Assembly: GCF_035046485.1 (NCBI RefSeq)
Contig: NC_085137.1
Location: 17,513,346 to 17,577,345, forward strand
From: Aedes albopictus
Taxonomy: Eukaryota > Arthropoda > Insecta > Diptera > Culicidae
Direction of reading: 5' to 3'
Length of the DNA: 64,000 bases
The notes beneath the pieces are model-generated. The model was not told the origin of the DNA and ran no database searches. It worked only from the letters and a program-made list of their open reading frames with translations. The position numbers and the translations under genes were made by a program. This document shows positions 56,124 through 64,000 of this stretch, piece after piece; position 1 is the stretch's first letter; each line of letters begins with the position of its first letter.

Positions 56124-56822
56124 TACACTAAATCCTCAATTTATGCACATGGCTGGGGGTGCATAAATTAAAAAAGGCATAAAATGAGGTAAATTTGTGC
56201 ATAAAAAAAAACGCTTCCGTAACGCCTCTGAATCCCGCCAAAAATGCTCTGAAACTTCCTGAAATGCCTCCAAAATCCCTCTAAAATCCCCTCGGACCCA
56301 ATGTAACGCATCTGAACCCCCACTTGCACCCGTTTAACGCACGTGAGATCCTCGGAAACCCCCGAAAACGTACCAGTAACGCCTCCAAACCCCGTCGAAA
56401 ATCCTCTGAAACTCTCTGCAATGCTTTCGAAAACCCCCTCAGACCCCCGAAAACCCCCCGGAGATCTCCTGGTACCTCGCGGAAACCCCTGGGAACCCCA
56501 TGAAACTCCCCTGTGACTTCCATTTGCTCACCCTTATAAACACCCTTTAGCCGCCGTTGCAATATAGTTACCGTCATTATTAACCTTCCAGGACGCGCGC
56601 CGTCAAACAACTGAAACTGCACCGCGCTAGCGCTGTATACGAAAAGCGAGGTTTTTTGGTAGTGTTGTACTTTTTACAACAGCGCGCGCGCTGAAGGGTT
56701 AAATATTCTTATGCACAATATTGGTTCTGAGTAGCTTTCCCTTAATTTATGCAGGTCATAAAAAAGGTGCATAAATTAAAAAGTGCATTAAAATAACATG
56801 CATAAATTGAGGTTTTAGTGTA
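56124..56822. mobile_element. TA-target TIR element (699 bp) containing satellite and a TTAA element
   Basis: TACACTAAATCCTCAATTTA faces TAAATTGAGGTTTTAGTGTA. Subterminal GTGCATAAATTAAAAA words occur at both ends. Inside are type 2 satellite (56210-56520) and the element at 56580. Confidence 0.7.
56580..56702. mobile_element. TTAA-bounded short element (123 bp), nested
   Basis: TTAA at both ends. Termini CCTTCCAGGACGCGCGC and, reversed, CCCTTCAGCGCGCGCGC. CG-rich ends resemble the 37869 element in style. Confidence 0.6.
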
Positions 56823-56826
56823 TTTA

Positions 56827-56975
56827 CCACGTATGTGGCAACCCTAATCCAACCTAATGCATCTGACAGGAGCCAACATCTTTCGTGTATCCACAATGGA
56901 ATCCATTGTGGATACACAAATGTTTACATACTGATGTTGGATTCTGAAAAATGGCGGCCTGGCACCCTGGTGGTA
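56827..56975 (-). repeat. Dispersed inverted repeat, copy 2
   Basis: Reverse complement of 37565-37712 with few differences; includes CCACGTATGTGGCAACCC and TGTGGATACACAAATG. Confidence 0.8.
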
Positions 56976-58260
56976 TTTACATTCTCATATGCAAAGTATA
57001 GTTTGTTAAAATGTTTCGCTATATGAGATGTAAAAGAGCGAAATATTGAATTCTCATTTTTAACGCCGCCGCCGCCGACGACCAAAAATGATGTTTTAAC
57101 CGCGGCGCACATCTCTGCCGAAGCACCAAAGCAAGCATCACAGCGGTGCCAGACATCAAGAAACAAGTAGTTAATTGAATGAGATTTGGTCACTACAAAT
57201 TCGATGTTTTTTCAATCAGAATATGGTCGTTTCTTGGTTTAACATCTTGGTAATCGAACTTCTACGCAAATCGATCAATAATTTCATTTTCCAACGCCAT
57301 TTCTTTCAAAATATTTGGTTTGGTTTTCATCTAAATATGCTGCTACCGCTCAAGCTTTACGAACTATCATCCAGTTCGGCAGCACTGATTTGCCAATCAG
57401 CTGTGAATGTATGCGAGTGCAAAACGTGGGGAGCGAGTATAGACGATTCGTCGCGCCGCACATTGTTGTGACTTCTCCTTTGCGAGAGAGGAAAACAATT
57501 ACAATGAAACTGTCACCTGCTAGGGAAAGGGAGTGCGTTAGTGGGTGAGTGCAGAATGCTCTACGATGAGAAAATGTGAGAGTGGTTGTGGATTTGCTGT
57601 AAATACTGTTGAGATGAATAAGGGGCCACCCGGTGGACCGCGATGAGATGAAAATTTTACGGTGTGCTGAAGATAGGTGCGAGTGGCTCGCGATTTGTGA
57701 TCGCAATTAAATCAAATATTGAAGGTAAATCCCACTCTAGTGCATCGTAAGATCAACAGTGGAAGTGAGCACGTGTGTTAAAGGTTTGTATCATTAAGTT
57801 TGAAGCGTATACAATGCGCTGTGAGTGATTTTTCATGTTGCACATCCTTAATGAGACTAAGATAGGCACAAATACCCTATATTGAGAATACTAGAGCGTC
57901 GTGCTGAAAGGAAAGGAAAGATTTATCTTATCTAGATCAGTTTCAATAAATATAGTTAAAACCGGAGTCGTAAGAATGTAATATCCAAATTAATTTACCG
58001 AAAACTAAAGTGTCGTATTGAAGAACAGTTTCACCAGATCTAGATAAAAGATAAAACTTATCTAGATCAGTATCAGCAGAACAAGGACAAAACCAAATAC
58101 ATAAAAGTGTAGCATCAATCAACCTAGACAACTTTGCTTAAGACCCTAATCCTCTAGGATGCATGGCAAGAGCTCTAGAGCGCTTGTTCGTCGAGAACCG
58201 CAATTGATCTTAGCTAGGGATAGTGGCCAACATTTTGTATTACCTTTGCACTATGCCTTA
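56976..58260. other. Intergenic sequence without recognised repeats
   Basis: 57175-57800 appears unique and moderately GC-rich, with a GGTGAGTGCAG donor-like word at 57543. It could be a non-coding exon or promoter of something, but nothing proves transcription. Confidence 0.35.
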
Positions 58261-58261
58261 G

Positions 58262-58340
58262 GTACTGTCCATAAAATACGTAGACTCAATTTTGGCAATC
58301 TCAGACCCCCTCTCCTCCCGTAGACTTTCGTCCATACCCA
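58262..58340. repeat. Truncated relative of the 54141 TIR element
   Basis: Starts GTACTGTCCATAAAATACG, then GTAGACTTTCGTCCATACC; the right half is missing. LINE sequence follows at once. Confidence 0.6.
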
Positions 58341-59130
58341 GTTCCCATGTAATGTGGAAGTTCTACCAGAAGCTCAACGCATCCCGCAACGGCTTCGTGC
58401 CGCGAGCCGAAATTTGCAGGGACAAGGACGGGAGCCTCTTGACGGACGGACGTGAGGTGATCGAAAGGTGGTCGTTGGCACGGAAGACCATGACAATAGA
58501 GAGAACGACTACAGCAATGCAGCAGAGAATGGAAATGAGCCAACTCACACGCTGAGGGAAGTTAAGGATACCTCAGGGAGCTCAAAACCAACAAAGCAGC
58601 TGGAAAGGATGGTATCGCAGATGAACTTATCAAGAAGGGCCCAGAAAAGTTTGCCACCTGTCTGCACCGGTTGCCTTCACAATTCACATTCTATCTCAGA
58701 TCATCTTCCGTCGTCTATCACCTGAAACGAATAAATCCATGGAATGTTATCAAGCCGGCTTCATCGACGGGCGGTCGACAACGGACCAGATCTTCAGAGT
58801 ATTATAAATTCTTCAAAAAATGCCGCGTATACCACGTCCCAACACATCACTGGACTTCAAAGCGGCATACGACCGCACGACAGCTATGGAAAAGACGAGA
58901 ACGGCTTCTTCAGGAAGCTCATTAGACTGATTAAAACGTCTAGGGGACTGATTAAAACGTCTAGGGGGCAAAGTGTTCGGCTCTGATGCATGCTGTTTAA
59001 TATCGCCTTGGAAGGTGTTATGCGACGAGCCGAGCTCAACAGCCGAGGTACGATTTTCACGAAATCCGGCCAATTTGTCTGTTTTGTGCATAACATGGGT
59101 ATTATTGCTAGAACATTTGGAGCGATGGCA
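58341..59130 (+). pseudogene. LINE remnant of the 41719 family, upstream and middle RT parts
   Basis: Frame-broken pieces read KFYQKLNASRNGF, AEICRDKDGSLLTD, QAGFIDGRSTTDQIF, SLDFKAAYD and the tail of the FADD region (about 59040-59120). Segments between them are deleted. It covers the part upstream of 41719-43205 in the family. Confidence 0.7.
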
Positions 59131-59517
59131 GAACGTTCACCCAATTAAAACGTTAAGCTGCATACGACTGCATACGGCAAGCAAGGTTTTTGGGAGTGCT
59201 GTGTTTTTCATACGGTTGCGCGTTTTAACAGCTCTTTTGTCCTTTAGGGCACTTCGTGAGCGGAGGTCATTATAACTACTGTAGTAAACAGAGTTTGAGA
59301 AATCTTTTCTAATTTTACTATTGGCACTGATAGCTACGCTGCTACTTCTATTCTACTTCATCGAGCACGTGGTGTTGTTGCTGTTGTTCCATATCAGTCC
59401 ATCGGAGTCCATTTGGTATCGGCACAGGTCAATCATCCGTATTCCGGGTTTCGTTAGAGTATTTGCTCAGAAGAGGGTCAGTTGTCAATCGACGTGTCGG
59501 CTTGACGTAAAGGGGGG

Positions 59518-59589
59518 GGGGGAATTGAACCCATGACCATCCGCATACAAAGCGAACGTATGATCCCCAAGACCACGGGGCCACGCCCA
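59518..59589 (-). mobile_element. tRNA-like SINE head, minus strand
   Basis: Minus strand GGCGTGGCCCCGTGGTCTTG then GGTCATGGGTTCAATTCC. The same B-box phrase occurs in the SINE at 27590-27665, so both belong to one family. Confidence 0.55.
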
Positions 59590-60793
59590 TTTGCTTCTTT
59601 GGAGACGGAGACACCGCAAAAAGGCGTCCATTTTACCCAGTGTGTTTACTATTATTCTTATTCCTCAAGTTCGGTTGTACTTTGACCACGTGGCCGATCA
59701 CCTATACAGACATGTTTATGTTACTTATTTTTTTTATCTTGAACGTATCAGTTTGGCATATGGCATATGGCATACGATAAACCTGGGTTTGACTAATCTT
59801 ATTCCACGTGCGTTGCCACCATGACGTCCACCAAACACGCTAGTCTATTTCACCTTTGAACACAGTCTTCGAATAGATAACGCCGAGTAGAATCCCAAGT
59901 TCATGCTTCCGCCTGGATTCCGTTACTACCACCTGTTGGCCTGTCAAGGCCAATCACCCTCTAATTCGTCATTCCATTGTGACAAGTGCATTCTTCTTCA
60001 ACGGGTTACATCCCGTACTCCACTTCTTGACAATCCCCTGACGAATAGCCGTAAATCGCTTATAAAAAGCATTGCTCCTGCGGACGCGATAATCCTAATC
60101 GCCCAATCACTCAATCACGCGCTATTATCATCTTCGGGCGGGCAGTTGATAGGCATGTACATATTTTTGCTCACCATCAGGTGCAAAAGGCTGTAAAACT
60201 GGGCCACAGCTTAGACGTTCATTGCCACTTGACAGGGTGTTGGTGTCTCCAGAAATGATGAGAACAGATCGATTCACCTGGATGGGGGTTGGACCTTTTC
60301 TGTCCTTCGGTTGAATTTATATCTTCGAGGCTTCTTCTCCCAACATAATTAAATTTGATATTTACGCTTATGATAGTTCAGATTTTGAAACATGAACAAA
60401 TTGAGTAGGACCACAATTATCATTCATATTCATCATTCATTTTTCACATACACACATACACAGCAGACTATATAGATCAGCGTCACTCACTAAAATCTCT
60501 CCAATGTGCAAGACAGTACCCAAACCCATAAACCATTCGCAACCAACGCTTAAAATTGATAACGATAACCCAAACCAGCTGGTAGCAAAATCGTGTGCAC
60601 GTTTCGATTAATACAGTTTTGCCCATCGCCGGCTCTGCTAATGACTCCACGAAAATTTGATAACCGTGCGCCCCAAATCTTCCGCCGTCAAGTTCAGGGG
60701 TCTTCCATTCCACAAGGCTTTCTTTCCATTAGCGTACATGGTTTCGACGTACGATTACGTATTCCGAGCGGTCAGTTTTCTTATCGCAAAGTT
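59590..60793. other. Sequence downstream of ABCG gene 1, no recognised gene
   Basis: No frame is recognisable. Little repeat structure is visible, suggesting mostly unique intergenic or 3'-flanking DNA. Confidence 0.35.
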
Positions 60794-60799
60794 TTTATT
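60794..60799 (-). terminator. Candidate polyadenylation signal of ABCG gene 1
   Basis: AATAAA on the minus strand, about 600 bases past the stop codon at 61394, a plausible 3' UTR length. Other A-rich words occur nearby, so this is a candidate only. Confidence 0.35.
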
Positions 60800-61393
60800 T
60801 TCCATTGCAAGACGCGACGTACCTACATACAATACCAATATTCGATTGTTTGGTCAAATAAATAACGCTTGACTCCAGAGTACGGTGTAAAAAAGAGATT
60901 ACGGTTTTGAACCTAGGTGCGATCTTTTTTTTTTTTGTTCTTTCACTTGAGATTTTGGTTTGGTATAAGTAGCTAATCATAAGGTGTAATACACGGTTAC
61001 TTTTTCATAAACGTAAGGATAAAAAAGGGGCTATCACGTAATCACAGACGATTGCTTAACACTTTGTTCCAATTTGAATTGGCTCGCTGGTGCGTTTTCT
61101 TGTTCCGAATTTAGTGAAGGTGGATGAAAAAATGAAAAGAAGAGACTCTTGCTGGCCTAACTGGGAATGGGTTCAACGGTCGCCCGGGCGACCAAAATGG
61201 CAAGATCCTTAGACAGCTGAGAAAGGGAATCACCGAAAGGTCTATCGCGGTTTGATAACATGCTAGATTGGTAAGTGACCCCTTACGGTCCGTTATCATC
61301 ATCGTGCCAGACGAGCTTTTCGTACTACCTATTTACATTCATACATACTACCCGAACGGTAGCTGAGCTTAACCTATAGAACATAGCCTAACA

Positions 61394-61738
61394 CTATCGC
61401 TTATTTAGCTTGTACCACAGCACGAACAGCGTTCCGATGTACATCGTTATCACAATCGACACAATCAGAACGAAGTTCTTCTCCATATCCACGTGCTCAA
61501 TGTCCATGTCCTTCTGGAACAGGACCGGGTTCTTGAAGTGACAGTAGATTTGCGTTTCCGGACAGAATAGGTCATCGCGGTCCATTCCGTAGACCGAGTT
61601 CAGGATGCCGTGGAAGCTGGCCCGGTAATAACTTATGTGCCACATCCACTGGAACAGCGGCGTGATGTCCACGTACCGAGTGCAGAAGCCAAACACGGAG
61701 AACAGCACGGCCAGGATGGGACCGATGAAGACGGCCAG
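61394..61738 (-). CDS. ABCG-subfamily transporter, last coding exon (gene 1)
   Basis: On the minus strand a good acceptor (polypyrimidine stretch then CCATTCCAG) precedes 61738. The exon is in phase 0 and encodes 114 residues before the stop at 61396-61394. It starts LAVFIGPILAVLFSVFGF, the end of a membrane helix. RYVDITPLFQWMWHISYYR follows, the conserved post-helix segment of White/ABCG1-type proteins. Next is an extracellular loop with cysteines in DLFCPETQIYCHF, then a final membrane helix (FVLIVSIVITMYIGTLFVLW) and a short basic tail. Upstream exons, including the ATP-binding domain, lie beyond the right edge. The gene is head-to-tail with ABCG gene 2 (exon 1 at 36345). The substrate is unknown; lipid or small-molecule transport is typical of the family. 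Confidence 0.88.
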   Translation of the reverse strand: MAVFIGPILAVLFSVFGFCTRYVDITPLFQWMWHISYYRASFHGILNSVYGMDRDDLFCPETQIYCHFKNPVLFQKDMDIEHVDMEKNFVLIVSIVITMYIGTLFVLWYKLNKR

Positions 61739-61849
61739 CTGGAATGGGATAAATGAAAAAAGGTGTCATTGAACTTCTTAAGTCAAAGCGAAATGAACAA
61801 TCCACATTAATGACTGTTTATGATTATGGATTTTTAGGAAAAAAACAAT

Positions 61850-61880
61850 AAATCCGCCTAGCGGTGGTGGCACCTTTCTC
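61850..61880. repeat. Terminal fragment of a repeat family (copy 2)
   Basis: Inverted counterpart of 26052-26083; AAATCCGCCTAGCGG then GGCACCTTTCTC. Confidence 0.5.
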
Positions 61881-62057
61881 GTTCCTTCGAAAACCCATTT
61901 TAACAAAACTCAAGTGACATGTTATTGAATATTGTACTTTCATACGTTTAAAAAAATCCATTTCATGGCATCACAAACCATATCGTTTTTTTTGGCTTTT
62001 GATATTTGAGCCTTGAACTCCTTAAAAAACCGCTATCTAGAATTTTCTAACCATTTA

Positions 62058-62660
62058 TTATTTATCCACCATCTTGGACATTCTGGTCGCCATTTTTGAA
62101 CTCTAGACTTCTTTCTCATTACCAAGTATACCCATACTGCATGGTTTTAGAGACTCAAACTCCATTAACCCGAATAGAATGGTGGCGTCAATATGACCCA
62201 GTCAAGCTCGCTGAACGTACACTACGCTGTCGTGGTGCGCCTAGCCTAACCCATCTTAGGAGGAATAAACAGCCGCCATCTATACCAAATATATTCATAT
62301 TGAATGATTTATTAACCTTAAACTCCAACAGACGCCATCATGAATTTTGGGACGACATCTTAGATTTTGAACCGCCATGTTGGATATTCTGGTCGCCATT
62401 TTTGGACTCCGGACATCTTCATACAAAATATACCAATGTTGCATGGTTTCAGAGCCAAAAACTTCGTTAAACAGCCGCCATCTTGAATTTTAAGTCGCCA
62501 TCTTGGATTTAAACCAATATTGGATATTCTGCTGGCCGCCATTTTTGGACTCCAGTCATCATCCGCATATCTGTTTGAGAGCCTAAAGCTCTAATTTACA
62601 GCCGGCATTCTGAATTTTAGCCGCCATCTTGAATTTTTTACCGACATCGTGGAGTTTCTA
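62058..62660. repeat. GCCGCCATCTTG-rich degenerate tandem repeat
   Basis: Words such as GTCGCCATTTTTGGACTC (62393), GCCGCCATTTTTGGACTC (62535) and GCCGCCATCTTGAATTTT (62472 and 62620) recur with a spacing near 145 bases. Intervening words TACCAATGTTGCATGG and ATACCCATACTGCATGG also repeat. Non-coding. Confidence 0.65.
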
Positions 62661-63589
62661 GTCATTAGGGTTAATTTCCCCACAAAATTCGTCGACCATG
62701 CTAAAGGTTAAAAAAATCGGCGCAGTTCGATGTGTCGCATGATAAGGCTTGGTTCAGTTTTATATACAGCCAGTTCTACCGGTGCTGGTTCGGATCACTG
62801 GAATGGCCATAACTCCGGACGCATAGACCAATCTGGACCATTTTTAATAGCAAACAATGCAGTGAAATTCCGGTTCGATTCTAGCTATAGTCCGAAAAAT
62901 CGGCTAATGGGAAGTGCCTTAAAAGTAAGTGGCCGTTTTTGTATACAGACATTCTATGAAAAATTCGAAGGCTCGAAGGGTCAAGCCACATACAGCAATC
63001 AGCTCAGTTCGACGAATTGAGGCAATGTCTATGTGTATCATGTAGTATTACTTCAGAGGGGAAGTGTTATATGCAATGTGCACCGCTTCCATTGTTATTC
63101 TATATTTACCCGAGCTTTTTAGCTCCCATCATACCACACCCTTCGATTCCTGTCGTTAGTTTCTTTCATTCTTTAGCGCCTATCAGCGACCACCCTGTGT
63201 TATGCTGAGCCCTATGGCCCTGTTTGTAACCTACCTACACATTCGCCGTTCAGCGACCAAGTTACTACACTTTGAGCCCTTTGGCTCCTGTTGAAACACC
63301 ATATTTAACTAAGTGGCAGGCGTTTTCTTCTGATATTACAGACCTTCCGGTGGGATATCGAAGTCACTCCAGCAATTCTGATGGACTCTAGTTTCCGATT
63401 CTGTGGCACTCCAACGACCCAAACCGGTACCACAACGCTTTATACTCGACTATCCCTCCGGCTGTGGGTCTGGCCTACTCCACCCGAGAGTTCCCCGGCG
63501 AATAAATACCTCCCGAAACCGATCGTTGTTTCTCTCACCAACTTCGCTGTAATGTTAACATGATCTAAAACTACAGCCCCGTTCACCGA

Positions 63590-63735
63590 GTTCCATTTTT
63601 CATCGATTGACGATATTGTCTACGTTGACGTCAGCCCCAACAATTGCAGCCATTTCGCCTGGTGGTTGTGCCAACCTTGCACAACTGAACAGTACATGCT
63701 CCAGTGTTTCTCGAAAGCCCCGACACTCATGATCC
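63590..63735 (-). pseudogene. LINE C-terminal zinc-finger-like relic, minus strand
   Basis: The minus frame reads HECRGFRETLEHVLFSC and ends in a stop at about 63590. The Cys...ETLEH...Cys pattern is that of the zinc-binding C-terminus found in many LINE ORF2 proteins. No upstream RT blocks are seen. Confidence 0.45.
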
Positions 63736-64000
63736 ATGATGTAGGGTGATGTTACAAAACAATACAAAAAATGTGATCATGTGGGGCATGTAGGGTAAAA
63801 TAGGGAAAATATCTTTCATATATGCGCGTGATAGCTGTTAGCTTCCAATTGGACCAAAAACTAATTTCAACGTTCCTTAGCAGTATTTGTTTCTTATAAG
63901 TGCATTTTAAATCTCCGTTTTCTATGAAAATAGGGCAAAATGGGGCAAATTGGACAACTCCCGAAGATGATTCTGGTAATAATAGATTCAGTGCATTTTG

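Larger units (their letters stand above)
61739..64000 (-). other. Intron of ABCG gene 1, filled with repeats
   Basis: By position this lies upstream of the last exon of a minus-strand gene, and no other ABCG exon is seen. It holds a TIR fragment at 61850, a GCCATCTTG-rich repeat at 62058-62660, a LINE relic at 63590 and, at the right edge, a sequence with GGGGCAAATTGG-type words that runs off the window. Confidence 0.6.

Noticed and set aside
13246..59589. Several tRNA-like segments as possible tRNA genes (13246, 26163, 27590, 32944, 41340, 59521; also 16169)
   Set aside because: A and B boxes are present but full cloverleaf pairing is not, and most are attached to SINE bodies or tails; called SINE heads.
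35970..61738. A single ABCG gene spanning both exons
   Set aside because: On the minus strand the C-terminal exon precedes the N-terminal exon, so one collinear transcript is impossible.

Overview
The window looks like mosquito nuclear DNA, most likely Aedes. This is an inference from three things: tRNA-derived SINEs of the Feilai type, many foldback and terminal-inverted-repeat (TIR) elements of the kind that crowd culicine genomes, and two insect-type ABCG transporter coding exons separated by very large non-coding tracts. Almost all of the 64 kb is transposable-element (TE) sequence in layers, with insertions inside insertions.

Host genes. Two minus-strand ABCG (White/ABCG1-like half-transporter) exons are visible. 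The last coding exon of one gene is at 61738-61394. The first coding exon of a second gene is at 36345-35970 and ends in a good splice donor. Because the C-terminal exon lies upstream of the N-terminal exon on the same strand, these are two head-to-tail paralogues, not one gene. No further ABCG exon was found below 35970, so 1-35969 is probably one giant first intron. 61739-64000 is intron of the upstream gene, and about 37.4-60.8 kb is intergenic.

Layout. 1-~7.05 kb: 5'-truncated Ty3/gypsy retrotransposon with gag, pol in the -1 frame after a slippery site, two polypurine tracts and a GC-rich 67-bp tandem repeat. 7.5-9.25 kb: a small TIR element and a 1165-bp retroposon with a 20-bp target-site duplication (TSD). 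9.25-12.4 kb: degenerate ~12-bp-period satellite that switches strand near 10.2 kb. 12.8-16.4 kb: foldback elements and two SINEs. 17.2-22.9 kb: a broken LINE with endonuclease, reverse transcriptase and RNase H remnants, interrupted by a 1677-bp hAT-type element with an exact 8-bp TSD. 24-29.7 kb: ~150-bp tandem repeats, micro-retroposons, a TTAA-flanked element and satellites. 29.8-34.3 kb: TTAA-flanked repeat-rich element copy A. 34.9-37.5 kb: nested TIR element, ABCG exon 1 and its upstream region. 37.5-41.6 kb: satellite with TTAA and hAT-like insertions. 41.7-44.1 kb: second LINE family and a TACCGTC-ended element. 46.1-50.4 kb: further LINE fragments split by two large TIR elements. 51.9-54.5 kb: TTAA-flanked copy B. 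55.2-59.6 kb: foldbacks, short TIR elements and LINE remnants. 60.8-61.7 kb: 3' end of the upstream ABCG gene.

Most unusual material. Copies A and B form a non-coding TTAA-flanked family built from two kinds of internal tandem repeat, and each copy serves as an 'empty site' for insertions in the other. Two 55-58-bp retroposed hairpin 3' ends each carry perfect 12-bp TSDs. At least five further TTAA-bounded short elements have different termini. No RNA gene, CRISPR array or intact host gene other than the two ABCG exons was found.
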